A stretch of DNA of 54,448 nt from positions 1 to 54,448 of the forward strand of contig NZ_MPZS01000004.1 in NCBI RefSeq assembly GCF_002020135.1, read 5' to 3'. The notes under the pieces are model-generated. The model saw nothing but the letters and a program-made list of their open reading frames with translations, was not told where the DNA came from and did no database searches. A program made the translations under genes and the position numbers. Positions 8,974 through 17,599 of the stretch are shown here, piece after piece. The first letter of the stretch is position 1. Every line of letters begins with the position of its first letter. Origin of the DNA: Thioclava marina (lineage in GTDB: Bacteria; Pseudomonadota; Alphaproteobacteria; Rhodobacterales; Rhodobacteraceae).

Positions 8974-9594
8974 ATGACGGTCGACAGAAAGACGCATTGG
9001 GACACCGTCTACGGCGAGAAGTCCGACGCCCAGTTGAGCTGGCATCAGGATGATCCGCGGGTCTCGCTCGAGCTGATCGAGATGGCCGGCGTAACCGCGA
9101 ATTCATCGGTCATCGACATCGGCGGCGGGACGTCCCGCCTTGCGGGCGCGCTGCTCGGGAGGGGGCTTCATGACGTGACGGTCCTCGATCTGTCGAAGGT
9201 CGCGCTGGATGTCGCCCGGGACCGGCTGGGAGAGGCCGGTGAAACCGTGACCTGGGTTACGGCGGACATCACCTCCTGGACCCCGGATCGCCAGTTTGAC
9301 CTGTGGCACGACAGGGCGGTGTTCCACTTCCTCGTCAACGCGGCGGACCGGGCCACCTACCTGGAAAGCCTGACGCGTGGAGTGAAGATCGGCGGCCATG
9401 CGATCATCGCCACCTTTGCGCCGGATGGGCCCGAGACGTGCAGCGGCCTTCCGGTCGCGCGATACAGTCCAGGCAAGCTCGCCGCGCTTCTTGGAGAAAA
9501 CTTCGCGCCCGTGGCGCATCGCCACCATCTGCATCGAACGCCCTCGGGCAAAGGCCAGTCCTTCCAGTTCAGCCTTCTGCGCCGTTTTCGCTGA
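8974..9594 (+). CDS. Class I SAM-dependent methyltransferase
   Basis: The protein has 206 residues from the ATG at 8974 (MTVDRKTHWDTVYGEK), which has a GGGAGA site upstream. A longer reading from 8893 adds residues that look untranslated. Motif I is VIDIGGGTSRLAGALLGRG (about residues 47-65), followed by VTVLDLSKVALDVARDRL and a motif resembling post-I/II (FDLWHDRAVFHFL). The W-H-D-R-A form is common in small thiopurine-methyltransferase-like or arsenite-methyltransferase-like proteins. The target is unknown. It stands alone between the importer operon and the toxin-antitoxin pair. Confidence 0.85.
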   Translation: MTVDRKTHWDTVYGEKSDAQLSWHQDDPRVSLELIEMAGVTANSSVIDIGGGTSRLAGALLGRGLHDVTVLDLSKVALDVARDRLGEAGETVTWVTADITSWTPDRQFDLWHDRAVFHFLVNAADRATYLESLTRGVKIGGHAIIATFAPDGPETCSGLPVARYSPGKLAALLGENFAPVAHRHHLHRTPSGKGQSFQFSLLRRFR

Positions 9595-9701
9595 AACCGC
9601 AGTTGAAACCGGTCGCGGGGCGTCCGGCCCGGATACGGTTTCGAGATACAGGTTAATTTTTACATAATATTTGTTACACGAAACAAGGATGCCGCTCGCG
9701 G

Positions 9702-10250
9702 TTACCCCGAAAGCGCCCTGACCGTCTGGATCGGCATGAACAGGCGCAGCGGCTGGTCGGGCAAGGCGATGAAGCCGAAGGATTCGTAATATCGCTTGCG
9801 GCGCGCCACCTGCCCCGCATCGCCGCAATCGAACACGTCGAGCAGCACCGCGCAGGTTCCGATCTCTTCGGAGACCCGACCGATCCGGCTCAGCGCGTCG
9901 GCCAGCAGCGCGCTGCCAAGCCCCTGACCCTGCATCGACAGATCCACCCCGATCATCGAGATGAAGGCCGCAGGCAGCACTCCATGTCCGAGCGCCTTTC
10001 TTGCGAGCGACGCGGGCATCTCTGCGGCCATCACCGAATGCATGTTGATCGCGTAGAAACCGAGGATCCGGCGCGCGTCGTCAAGCACCACCCAGATCCG
10101 CACCATATCCGCCTTAGCGCCCTTCTTGGCGGTCAGCTTCAGGTAGTTGTCGATCTGCCCCACGCCGCAGCCAAACGCCGCCCGATCCTGCGTTTTCGGA
10201 TCGAACGGCTCAATGGTGAAACGCGCGCCCGCCGAGGGATCAGTCGGCAT
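9702..10250 (-). CDS. GNAT-family toxin (TacT-like acetyltransferase)
   Basis: The protein has 182 residues. The opening (FDCGVGQIDNYL-like: AFGCGVGQIDNYLKLTAKKGAKADMVRIWV) and the acetyl-CoA loop region (VDLSMQGQGLGSALLADALSRI) match the GNAT toxins paired with DUF1778 antitoxins. In the known family these block translation by acetylating the amino acid on charged tRNA. The gene starts 11 bp inside the end of the antitoxin gene, the usual order and overlap for this type II module. On a repABC plasmid it would act as an addiction system. Whether the toxin is active cannot be told, but nothing looks truncated. Confidence 0.88.
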   Translation of the reverse strand: MPTDPSAGARFTIEPFDPKTQDRAAFGCGVGQIDNYLKLTAKKGAKADMVRIWVVLDDARRILGFYAINMHSVMAAEMPASLARKALGHGVLPAAFISMIGVDLSMQGQGLGSALLADALSRIGRVSEEIGTCAVLLDVFDCGDAGQVARRKRYYESFGFIALPDQPLRLFMPIQTVRALSG

Positions 10251-10554
10251 TCGAGATCAGCGTTTCACGCAGCGCGAAGGCCTCGCGCAACCGTTTGTTC
10301 GGCATGGGGGGATGTTCGAGCGCATCGAAGAACGCCGCGCGATCCGCCGCACTGTCGAGCACGGTCAGGCGATGCGCCTCGATCGTTTCCTGCGCCGCGC
10401 GATAGGCCGCGCTGACGACGAAGGAACTCAGCTCGACGCCGTTGAGCGCGGCGGCGCGGCTGATCGCCTCTTTCACCGAAGGCTGGGTGCGCGCCTCCAG
10501 ACGAGCGCTCTTGGGCTCGTCGAAATTGCGCGTGCTGTTTTCAAATGCCACCAT
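10240..10554 (-). CDS. DUF1778 antitoxin (TacA-like, ribbon-helix-helix)
   Basis: The protein has 104 residues from the ATG at 10554, which has GGAGG about 5 bases upstream. A longer reading to 10599 would add 15 residues without a better site. The chain shows the DUF1778 pattern: short N-terminal strand (RLEARTQPSVKEAISRAAALNGVELSSFVVSAAYRAAQETIEAH) and a C-terminal toxin-neutralising tail (DRAAFFDALEHPPMPNKRLREAF). It pairs with the GNAT toxin at 9702-10250 and should repress their shared promoter. A dyad sits just upstream. Confidence 0.88.
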   Translation of the reverse strand: MVAFENSTRNFDEPKSARLEARTQPSVKEAISRAAALNGVELSSFVVSAAYRAAQETIEAHRLTVLDSAADRAAFFDALEHPPMPNKRLREAFALRETLISNAD

Positions 10555-10599
10555 CGGTGCCTCCGGAAAGGGCGCGCCTTGTCGCGTCCTGCCCGCCAT

Positions 10600-10622
10600 A
10601 TGTACGGCAGATTGCCGGACAT
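10600..10622. promoter_or_regulatory. Candidate autoregulatory operator of the TacA/TacT pair
   Basis: ATGT-N2-GGCA-N3-TGCC-N2-ACAT is a 23-bp dyad with all eight arm bases matched on each side. It lies 46-68 bases upstream of the antitoxin ATG. Ribbon-helix-helix antitoxins bind such dyads to repress their own operon. The assignment is by position and symmetry only. Confidence 0.5.
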
Positions 10623-10682
10623 TTCAAGGGCGGGCAGACTGAGCGGCTCGGATGTGGCCTTTCATGCCAGCGGCGCTTGCGC

Positions 10683-11525
10683 TCAGAACCCTTTGTACCA
10701 GCCCAGAAACAGCCCCGGCTTGACCGAGGTGGTCCCCGAAACCGGGCGGTAATCCGCCGCGAGGCGCGCGCCCGCGAAGATCTCGCCATGTTTGAGCGGA
10801 TAGCGCAGCTTCACGCCCACCCCGGGGATCAGCTTGTTGTTATATTCGTTGCGGTCGCTGTCCCAGGAAAAGTCGATGTCCACGAAGGGCGAGACGATCC
10901 ATTTGCTGTCCGGGATCACCAGATCGCGCGACAGCTCCGCGCCGAGCGTCAGCACCAGGTTGCGATCCTTCTCGACCAGCGAGCCGGGATAGGCGAGCGT
11001 GCCATAGCTCTTGAACACGGTGCCGCTCTGGCTGAGGCCGAACATGAACTTGTCAGGCGCGGCGGCCCAATAGCGGTAATAGTAGAAATCAATCGCGTAG
11101 CGCGGGCCGTTCCGTTTCTCGCCCGTGCCGCGCTCGCGATACCAGTCGTGGCGCGCGCTGAAGGTGACGTTGAGCGCATCGCTCACCTGCCAAGACAGGC
11201 TCAGCCCGAGGCCGAGCTTGTTGGAGTTGTTCCAGGGCTGGCCCGCACTGTCCATCACGTGATTGCCCAATGCGAAAAGCGACAGATCGAGCTTGTCCGT
11301 CTTGTAGATCCGATAGCCCAGTTTCACCCAGGCTTCAGCGAACAGGTTGCCCGCCTCCTGCGGCTGCGCATCGTTGGGAAAACGCACGATCCCGCCCGTG
11401 GCGCCATGCCAGCGGCTGCCCTCTGCGAAGGCGAAGGCAGGCGGCGCCGCGCCAAGCGCGAGCAGCGAGAGAATGAGGACGCGCAGGAAAAGGCGCGCGC
11501 GGTGGACGAGATTACGGGGCGACAT
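10683..11525 (-). CDS. Outer-membrane beta-barrel protein of unknown function
   Basis: The protein has 280 residues from the ATG at 11525 (AAAGGA about 8 bases upstream). An N-terminal signal peptide (FLRVLILSLLALGAAPPAFA) is followed by alternating, aromatic-rich strands (YAIDFYYYRYWA, GVGVKLRYPLKHGEIFAGARLAADY) and a C-terminal phenylalanine (LFLGWYKGF), the usual outer-membrane barrel ending. I do not recognise a named family. It lies 169 bases downstream of the glycosidase-like gene, with its own GGATAG/CTATCC dyad in the gap. It may be the outer-membrane part of the surface-polysaccharide system made by the genes upstream, but no polysaccharide-channel motif is visible. Confidence 0.75.
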   Translation of the reverse strand: MSPRNLVHRARLFLRVLILSLLALGAAPPAFAFAEGSRWHGATGGIVRFPNDAQPQEAGNLFAEAWVKLGYRIYKTDKLDLSLFALGNHVMDSAGQPWNNSNKLGLGLSLSWQVSDALNVTFSARHDWYRERGTGEKRNGPRYAIDFYYYRYWAAAPDKFMFGLSQSGTVFKSYGTLAYPGSLVEKDRNLVLTLGAELSRDLVIPDSKWIVSPFVDIDFSWDSDRNEYNNKLIPGVGVKLRYPLKHGEIFAGARLAADYRPVSGTTSVKPGLFLGWYKGF

Positions 11526-11694
11526 GACCGTATTCCTTTCGCGAGGGTCGACAGGCCGCCCCGCGAAGGCCCCGGCGCGAGATCTGCGCATCTCTCACTT
11601 CGGGCCTGCGGTCGGCTCCTTCCCTGTCTAGGCCCCCTGCCCTGCCCGGTCCTTCGTGCAGCCGGACAGTCGCCCCGACCTTCCGCGCATGTCC

Positions 11695-11710
11695 CTATCC
11701 TTTCGGAGAG
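11695..11710. promoter_or_regulatory. Surface-regulon dyad a (CTATCC-N4-GGAGAG)
   Basis: CTATCC-TTTC-GGAGAG matches the CTATCC-N4-GGATAG dyad in 11 of 12 arm bases. It overlaps the stop codon of the glycosidase-like gene and lies 170 bases upstream of the barrel gene start, similar to the other copies (about 90-170 bases). Confidence 0.45.
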
Positions 11711-13194
11711 CGCAGGAACGCCGCGCGCAGCTGCACGGCGGCAGGTTTCTCGCGGCCATCGGCACGCAGCAGCCCGAAGGCCGATTGCTGGCGCTTGACC
11801 CAGGGCTTCGTTCCCACCGCCAGCGCATCGACGGCGGGAAAGTCGTAAAGCGTCCAGACCATCACCCCGGCACTGTCTTGCAGCGCCGCCAGACGCGCGG
11901 TCAGGGCCTGCGCCTGCTTGCGCTCCGATCCCGGCCAGCCAAACCCCATCGCGTAAGAGCTGGTGCCGATCTCGGTAATCACGACGGGCTTGTCGCCCAG
12001 ACGCGCCTGAAGCGCCGCCAGACGCGCCTTCGCCCCGTCGAGCGGCGCGTAATCGTGATAGCTCACCACGTCGAGCTGCCCGGCCAGACGCTCGCCCTCC
12101 TCGACGCGCGACCAGCCGACGGTGAGCGGCAGCTCCGGCGCGATCCGTCGCGCGATCTGGACCATCGCGCCAAGCCAGGCCTCGACCTCGCCCTCTCCAT
12201 GGGCGGCGAAATCCAGATCGGGTTCGTTCTTGAGATCGACGAACGCAATCGCCCCCGAAGCGCGCAGCACCGGCAGGACACGCTCGAGCACCAGCACGTC
12301 TTCGGCCCAGCTCGCGGCCCCATATCCCCCGCGCATGTCGAACAGCGTCGGCACCACGCTCAGGTGATGCGCCCGCGCGAGCGCCAGAAGGCTTTCGAGA
12401 TCGCCAAGCGCCTCCCCTGCCCCGTCGGCCGCGGCAAAGACGTCGCGCGGCAGGAAGACCCGCACGCTCGTCGCTCCCAGATCGCGCAACCGGCCGAAAT
12501 CGAGCGCGATCACCTCGGCATCGAAACCGGGCCAGAAGGCGCGCCACGGCGTTTGCGCGGGATAGTAGTTCACGCCGCGGATCTCTCCCGACCAGCCGGC
12601 CCCCTGCCCCGCCATACGCTCCGCCTCGCGGCGCTCGTAGGAGAACAGCCGCCACCCGTTCGATTCGTTCATCAGCGTCGCGACGCCGCGATCGCGGGTC
12701 ACCGAAAGATGCGCAAGCCCCCCGTCCGCAAGCGCGTAGCGGGCCACCTCCATCTCGACCTCGGCCTGAAACAGCGAGCCGTCGCGATGGAAGAAGACCG
12801 GCCGTGCGCTCTGGCTGAGCACCACCATCCGCGTGTCGTTCTCCTGCGCCTGCCGCGCGGCCAGCGCCGCGCGCCCCTCCGCCACGCCCGACAGCCGCAC
12901 TGAAAGCAGCCCGGTCTCTCCGGTGGCCTGCGCCAGCGCGACCGCCTGCCAGGCCTCGGCCAGCGCCTGCCCGATCCGGGTCTCGTCCCCGGGCGTCACG
13001 GGGCGGTCCAGCGCAACCTCTGCGGGCTGCCAGCGCACCAGATCCGCCCTTTCGGGTTGCGGGGTCAGCGCGTCGGCAATGTAGAGATAACGCGTCTGAC
13101 GCGCCTGCATCCGGTCATAGGCCGCGGCGGCCAGCATCATCCCGACGCCGAGCACGAGAAATCCGATAATGATGGCGAGCACGGTCTGCTTCAT
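11695..13194 (-). CDS. Membrane-anchored glycoside-hydrolase-like protein (TIM-barrel, clan GH-A type)
   Basis: The protein has 499 residues. One N-terminal membrane helix (about 5-25) holds the chain on the periplasmic side. After a domain of about 160 residues, the barrel runs from about 205 to 480. It begins IRGVNYYPAQTPWRAFWPGFD, carries the acid/base signature FVDLKNEPDLDF (Glu324) and ends with the nucleophile region KPVVITEIGTSSY (Glu408). These two glutamates about 84 residues apart fit GH5/GH2-like enzymes. It overlaps the preceding Ig-like gene by 4 bp, in an operon headed by a large GT-C-like protein. It may trim or process the surface polysaccharide; its sugar specificity is not known. 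Confidence 0.82.
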   Translation of the reverse strand: MKQTVLAIIIGFLVLGVGMMLAAAAYDRMQARQTRYLYIADALTPQPERADLVRWQPAEVALDRPVTPGDETRIGQALAEAWQAVALAQATGETGLLSVRLSGVAEGRAALAARQAQENDTRMVVLSQSARPVFFHRDGSLFQAEVEMEVARYALADGGLAHLSVTRDRGVATLMNESNGWRLFSYERREAERMAGQGAGWSGEIRGVNYYPAQTPWRAFWPGFDAEVIALDFGRLRDLGATSVRVFLPRDVFAAADGAGEALGDLESLLALARAHHLSVVPTLFDMRGGYGAASWAEDVLVLERVLPVLRASGAIAFVDLKNEPDLDFAAHGEGEVEAWLGAMVQIARRIAPELPLTVGWSRVEEGERLAGQLDVVSYHDYAPLDGAKARLAALQARLGDKPVVITEIGTSSYAMGFGWPGSERKQAQALTARLAALQDSAGVMVWTLYDFPAVDALAVGTKPWVKRQQSAFGLLRADGREKPAAVQLRAAFLRSPKG

Positions 13195-14303
13195 TGCACC
13201 AACTCCTTGCGGGTGTCGCGCGGCGCGGGGCCGGGGCTGAGGGTGGTCTCGCTGTCGCCGAAGGCGCTCTCGATCGCGACGCGATAGGGCGCGTCCCGCG
13301 CCCCCATCGGCACGTCGAGCCAGAGATAGCCGTCGCGCGCCCAGCCGGTCAGCGAAACTTCCCGCCCGTCCGGCGCGGTAATGTGCAGCGCGATTTCGGC
13401 GCCCTCATAAAGAAGATGCCCCGCATCCGTGACCAGCGGCCCGACCCGCAGACGCAACTCGGGCGCATCCTCGCGCGCCCAGAGCCGCAGCTCGGGCGCA
13501 TGGGCGAGGCGCACCTGCGCGATATCGAGCCCGCGCGGGGCCGAGCGGCTGGTGGCCAGCACCATCTGCGCCTGCGCCTCGGGCGGCATGTCGCGGGTCA
13601 GGATCTCGGCATGTCCCACGCCGCCGACGCTGCGCGCACTCAGCACGGAGACGTCGAGCACCTCGCCCCCCTGCCCTTCCGGCGCCTCGGTGGGATGCTC
13701 GACAAGCAGCGTCAGCGCGGTGCCGTCCTCGACCGGGTTTCCATAGCGATCGCGCAGAGGTTCGGTCACGAGCGGCAGGATCTGCTCGGGCTCGACCTGC
13801 GGCTGCGGGGCGATTTCCAGCGCGACGGATCGCAGATCGGCGGTCACCCGAAACAGCGTGCGCGGAGATTGACAGCTGTCAACTTCCGCCCCCGACGCAT
13901 AGGTGCCCGATCTGGTGGTCGGCGCGAAGATCAGATCCCCGATGCCGTTGCGGGTGGGATTGCCGGCGCGGGTCTCGTCGCCCAGCCGGAACTTGACCGC
14001 CAGACCGTCCGCCGCCAGATTGCCGTGCCGGTCGACGGCAACGGAGACCGCGTGCCCCTCGTCCTGCCCGGCGACGAGGCTTTTCGGTCCGACAAAGACC
14101 ATCACCGTCTCGACCGCCTCCGGCATGCGCAGAGATGTCAAAAATTTTTCTTTGTTTTCAATGCTTTGCAGACCCGCCCACTGCGCGCGCTCCTCTCCGC
14201 TCGCAGAGCGCGGCACCAGCCCGAACCCGTCGGAGATAAATTCCTCGGCCTGTGCGGGTCCAAGACCAAGCGCGGCCAGCAGGATCAGAACCGAAAAACG
14301 CAT
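13191..14303 (-). CDS. Secreted protein with Ig-like/invasin-type domains
   Basis: The protein has 370 residues from the ATG at 14303, which starts a typical signal peptide (RFSVLILLAALGLGPAQA). The longer reading to 14408 runs back into the upstream gene. The body carries repeats of the kind V-x-V-D-R-x-G-N-x-x-x-D-G (AVSVAVDRHGNLAADGLAVKF; PLRDRYGNPVEDGTALTLLVE), which recall bacterial Ig-like (Big/invasin) domains. No enzyme motif is visible. It starts 10 bases after the GT-C-like gene and overlaps the glycosidase-like gene by 4 bp, so the three are one operon. A periplasmic or surface structural role is plausible. A parS-like palindrome sits inside the gene. Confidence 0.75.
   Translation of the reverse strand: MRFSVLILLAALGLGPAQAEEFISDGFGLVPRSASGEERAQWAGLQSIENKEKFLTSLRMPEAVETVMVFVGPKSLVAGQDEGHAVSVAVDRHGNLAADGLAVKFRLGDETRAGNPTRNGIGDLIFAPTTRSGTYASGAEVDSCQSPRTLFRVTADLRSVALEIAPQPQVEPEQILPLVTEPLRDRYGNPVEDGTALTLLVEHPTEAPEGQGGEVLDVSVLSARSVGGVGHAEILTRDMPPEAQAQMVLATSRSAPRGLDIAQVRLAHAPELRLWAREDAPELRLRVGPLVTDAGHLLYEGAEIALHITAPDGREVSLTGWARDGYLWLDVPMGARDAPYRVAIESAFGDSETTLSPGPAPRDTRKELVQ
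13868..13883. other. parS-like palindrome inside the Ig-like gene
   Basis: TTGACAGCTGTCAA is a perfect 14-bp palindrome (13869-13882). Within the 16-mer ATTGACAGCTGTCAAC it differs from the site at 15253-15268 by one end base. It fits the repABC partition-site pattern GTTNNNNGCNNNNAAC apart from that base. In the gene it is read as V-D-S-C-Q, a different frame from the copy at 15253. Confidence 0.65.
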
Positions 14304-14313
14304 CCCTATCTCC

Positions 14314-17300
14314 TCAGAACAACGGCTCATGGACCATGCTCGACACATGCAGTCGCAGCGCCGAATAGCCCGGCACGCCCACAAGCGGGATCGCACCCGT
14401 CGCGGCATCGGGCAGCCCGGTATCGCTTTGCTGCGAGGCGCCGTTCACCACCATGTCGTCCGACCCCAGATCCGCGATCACCTCGATCTCGTCGCGCGCG
14501 GGCAGATCAAGCGCAAAGCCCTGCCCCTGCCCCGGCAGAATGTTGCGATCGACGAAACCCGCCTCGGTCCAGACCGGCTGGCCCGCCTCGTCGTAGAGCA
14601 GCGCCACGACGCGCGTGATCGTCGCGACCTCGGTGCCGGTATTGACCGCCTGCCCGCTCAGATGCAGCCGCCCGCCCTCGGTCGAGATGCGCAGCCCGTT
14701 GAGCCCCACCGCCCGGTAGAGCCCCAGCCCAGCGACCAGCGCGCGGGCCTCGATCGTGGCGCCGTCGGGGCGCGCGGCGAGTTCCGGCGGAATGAAACGG
14801 GTCGGATCGAATTCGCCCGTCGCATCCTGAAGCGAGAGAACCCCCTCGAACTCGATGCGGAATCCGGCGGTCTCGGCGGGCAAAAGGCGCTGTCCGTCGG
14901 CCATACCCGCCGCCATATGCGCCAGCGCCCTGCCCTGCCCCTCGGCCCGCAGATCGCCCAGAACCGTCACCTTCGCCGGGTCCGCATCGCCATTGGTCAG
15001 CGCGCCGACAAGGCTGAAGCGCCCGTCTTTCTCGACCAGCCGCGTCCCGTGCAGGAAGATCCGCGGCCGGTCCAACCGGTCACGGTGCAGATCCGCCTCG
15101 AGCCGCGCCTGACGCCGCCCGACGAGGTTCCAGTCGATATCGGCGCGCCGTTGCAGTCGCTCTGGCGTCTGGGTCGGGCGCAGCTCGGGCGCTTCGAGAT
15201 ACCAGATCCCGTCGCGCAGCACCGTCGAGACCTCGCGCAGCTCCTCGCGCAGGTTGACAGCTGTCAACCATGTGAGCCGAACCCGCCAACGACGTGTCAC
15301 CTCGGTCCCGCCGATTTCCTCCAGCGCCACCTCCTGCAACTTGCCGTAAGACGCGATCAGCCCGCCTTGCCAGCGCCAGGTGAACATCGCCTGGTCGAAT
15401 TCCGGGCGGGTGACAGGGTCGAAGCGCTCATAGGCCGCGCGGAAGCGGCGCATGTCGAGATCGGAGAAATAGGCCTCGATCTGCTCCTCCACGCTCAGCG
15501 GGCGGTGTGTTGCGCGCCAGATCGACACCGCGCCCCAGCTCGAAAGCCCCAGCATGAGCACAAGCGCGCCCAGCATAAGCCGGCGCAGCAGACGCACCGA
15601 GCCGACAGGGCCCGTCACCATCACCGCCGGGCGCAGAAACCCGCGCCGCATGCCGAACCCGTAGCGCAGCGTCGACAGTGACAGGTGCCCAAGGGCGAGA
15701 ACCAGCACAAAGGGCGGCAGCGCCCCCCACATCACCATCTGCCAGACCGGAATCTCGCGACGCGGGGTGACGAGGGGCAGGGGCGATACATCGGGTTTTT
15801 CCCAGACCGCGATCCCGTTGGGCAGCTTTTGCAACCGATCCCAGCCGGTGAAGAACAGCAGCGGATCGTAGAACGCGTCATTCGAGAAGATGTATTTCAG
15901 GTGGTAGGCGTCCGCGTTGATCAGGAATTGCCGCAACGAGCCAAGCCCGGGCACGCCGCTGAATTTCGCGTTTTCCAGCCGTTCGACGGAAAACCGCGTC
16001 AGATCGGGCAGGCGGCGGGCGGAATGATAGTTGCCGTCGACCGACTGCGCTTCGGTACGAGCCGAGAGATAGGCGAACTGATCGCCCAGACCGAGCGTCA
16101 GATAGCGCCAGCGGTCATGCTCGTCCTCTTCGAGGAACTGCACGATCGGCGCGGGGTCCACGAATCTCGGCTGCATCGGCTGGAGGGTGGGCAGGATCGC
16201 GACGAAAACACTGACGCCGACCATCCCGAAAAACCCGCTCCCGACCAGCGCACGGTGCCCGCCACGGCCGAGCGCCTTGCGAAGCACATCGCCCGCGCGC
16301 CCGTGGAGAAGGCTTTCGAACATCCGCCCCAGGAAGGGCAGGATCAGGATCGTCGCCCAGAAGGTGAACCGGTCGAGGGTCAGGATGTCGAAAGCGCCGC
16401 GCAGCATCGCGCGGGGCAGGGGGGTCGTGCCCCCGGTGCCCAGCACGAAACCGAGAAACACCGCGAGACCAAGCGGGAACATCCGGGTCCGCAGGCTGGT
16501 GACGAAGACATAGGGCAGGGCGAAGAGGGCGATCCCCCAGGGCAGCACGAAGAAGATCAACCCGAGCTGCGGTTTTTCGAGGAAATTCTCGCGGCTGCCA
16601 TGCGGAATCGGGACCTGCGTGATCGGATCGTTGATCGACCAGATCCAGTAGGGCAGAACTGTGATCACAATTGAGCCGATCATGAAAACGGCAAGGAAAA
16701 TCCCGCGCGTGAAGGCCCAAAACAGGCTCTGTAACCGCTGTTTTCGGGTCTTTTCGGCATTCAGCTCGGCAACGACGCGCAAGGCCAGTGGGGCGAGCGG
16801 CAGGATGAACAGGACCGAGCCGAAAAGCGTCGTCACATGATGGGCGGCCGTGGTCGCGCAGGCGAAAAGCACTGCCGTCAGGAAATCACGCCACCGCCCG
16901 CCGACAATCCAGCCATAGACCGAGGGCAACCCGTTGAGAAACACGCCGAGCGAAAAGATCGTCGGCAACTGCCCGAAGAGATGCACCGTTTCCGAGATCG
17001 ACGACGAGAGCGCCAGCGAAATCGCCGCATAGCCCGCCGCGCGCGGCTCGACCCAGATCAGCGCGAAGCGATAGACCCCGATCGTCAGCAGGATAAGCCC
17101 CGCGAGCATCGTCACCACGAAGGCCGCGCGCAGTGGCATCACATATTGCAGCGCCCCGATCGCCATATGCGTGCCCGGCGGGTAGGAGGTCGTGGCAAAG
17201 CCGGTATACCAGCGCGGCTCCCACACATCGAACCAGCTCCGGTGATAGCTGTCGCCGAAGAACATGTGAATGAAGGCGTCGTAGGTATTGCCATGGGTGA

Positions 17301-17460
17301 AGGGCAGCAATCCGCCATGGAACAGGCAGACCACGGCCAGCGCGAGCATGAGAAGGCGCAAACCATCGCTGTCCGGCGCCCCTCGGGCCGGTTCGCTCAG
17401 ATGAAGACGCGGGCCCACGACGGGAGCGAGGCCCCCGGAGGCACGGGCGACATCCGTCAA
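14314..17460 (-). CDS. Large GT-C-like integral membrane protein (PTPS-related type) with periplasmic C-terminal domain
   Basis: The protein has 1048 residues and starts at a TTG (17460) with AAAGGA about 8 bases upstream; no in-frame ATG lies near. Around a dozen membrane helices fill residues 35-430. The first periplasmic loop (HGNTYDAFIHMFFGDSYHRSWFDVWEPRWYTG) carries acidic residues of the kind GT-C enzymes use for lipid-linked sugars. A soluble stretch (about 430-570), two more helices (about 575-650) and a 390-residue soluble tail follow. The tail contains a SnoaL/NTF2-like segment (EEQIEAYFSDLDMRRFRAAYERFDPVTRPEF) and Ig-like strands. I infer polymerisation or transfer of a lipid-linked saccharide. 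It heads the operon with the Ig-like and glycosidase-like genes, just downstream of repC, and has a surface-regulon dyad 116 bases upstream. Confidence 0.75.
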   Translation of the reverse strand: MTDVARASGGLAPVVGPRLHLSEPARGAPDSDGLRLLMLALAVVCLFHGGLLPFTHGNTYDAFIHMFFGDSYHRSWFDVWEPRWYTGFATTSYPPGTHMAIGALQYVMPLRAAFVVTMLAGLILLTIGVYRFALIWVEPRAAGYAAISLALSSSISETVHLFGQLPTIFSLGVFLNGLPSVYGWIVGGRWRDFLTAVLFACATTAAHHVTTLFGSVLFILPLAPLALRVVAELNAEKTRKQRLQSLFWAFTRGIFLAVFMIGSIVITVLPYWIWSINDPITQVPIPHGSRENFLEKPQLGLIFFVLPWGIALFALPYVFVTSLRTRMFPLGLAVFLGFVLGTGGTTPLPRAMLRGAFDILTLDRFTFWATILILPFLGRMFESLLHGRAGDVLRKALGRGGHRALVGSGFFGMVGVSVFVAILPTLQPMQPRFVDPAPIVQFLEEDEHDRWRYLTLGLGDQFAYLSARTEAQSVDGNYHSARRLPDLTRFSVERLENAKFSGVPGLGSLRQFLINADAYHLKYIFSNDAFYDPLLFFTGWDRLQKLPNGIAVWEKPDVSPLPLVTPRREIPVWQMVMWGALPPFVLVLALGHLSLSTLRYGFGMRRGFLRPAVMVTGPVGSVRLLRRLMLGALVLMLGLSSWGAVSIWRATHRPLSVEEQIEAYFSDLDMRRFRAAYERFDPVTRPEFDQAMFTWRWQGGLIASYGKLQEVALEEIGGTEVTRRWRVRLTWLTAVNLREELREVSTVLRDGIWYLEAPELRPTQTPERLQRRADIDWNLVGRRQARLEADLHRDRLDRPRIFLHGTRLVEKDGRFSLVGALTNGDADPAKVTVLGDLRAEGQGRALAHMAAGMADGQRLLPAETAGFRIEFEGVLSLQDATGEFDPTRFIPPELAARPDGATIEARALVAGLGLYRAVGLNGLRISTEGGRLHLSGQAVNTGTEVATITRVVALLYDEAGQPVWTEAGFVDRNILPGQGQGFALDLPARDEIEVIADLGSDDMVVNGASQQSDTGLPDAATGAIPLVGVPGYSALRLHVSSMVHEPLF
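15252..15269. other. Perfect 18-bp parS-like palindrome inside the GT-C-like gene
   Basis: GGTTGACAGCTGTCAACC is a perfect palindrome that fits the repABC centromere pattern GTTNNNNGCNNNNAAC exactly (15253-15268). It is read as W-L-T-A-V-N in the gene. It lies about 2.3 kb past the end of repC. RepB bound here could form the partition complex. Confidence 0.75.
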
Positions 17461-17575
17461 CGGGGGGATCCTTTCGGACTGAAATCAAAGTTCTGCGCCC
17501 CCGGATATTGCCGCAGCCCGCGCGCCAAGTCGTGATCCTCTGATGCGTAGCGCCCGCGCCCATCGGTATCGCCCC

Positions 17576-17591
17576 CTATGCGAAAGGATAG
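17576..17591. promoter_or_regulatory. Surface-regulon dyad b (CTATGC-N4-GGATAG)
   Basis: CTATGC-GAAA-GGATAG lies in the 139-bp gap between repC and the GT-C-like gene, 116 bases upstream of the latter's start. It matches the CTATCC-N4-GGATAG dyad in 11 of 12 arm bases. On the minus strand it reads CTATCC-TTTC-GCATAG, close to copy e. Confidence 0.5.
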
Positions 17592-17599
17592 GAGCGGTC

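Noticed and set aside
9595-9701. AT-rich patch between the convergent methyltransferase and toxin genes considered as a promoter or small RNA
   Set aside because: It lies between two gene ends, and I see neither a clear promoter pair nor a hairpin with a T-run.
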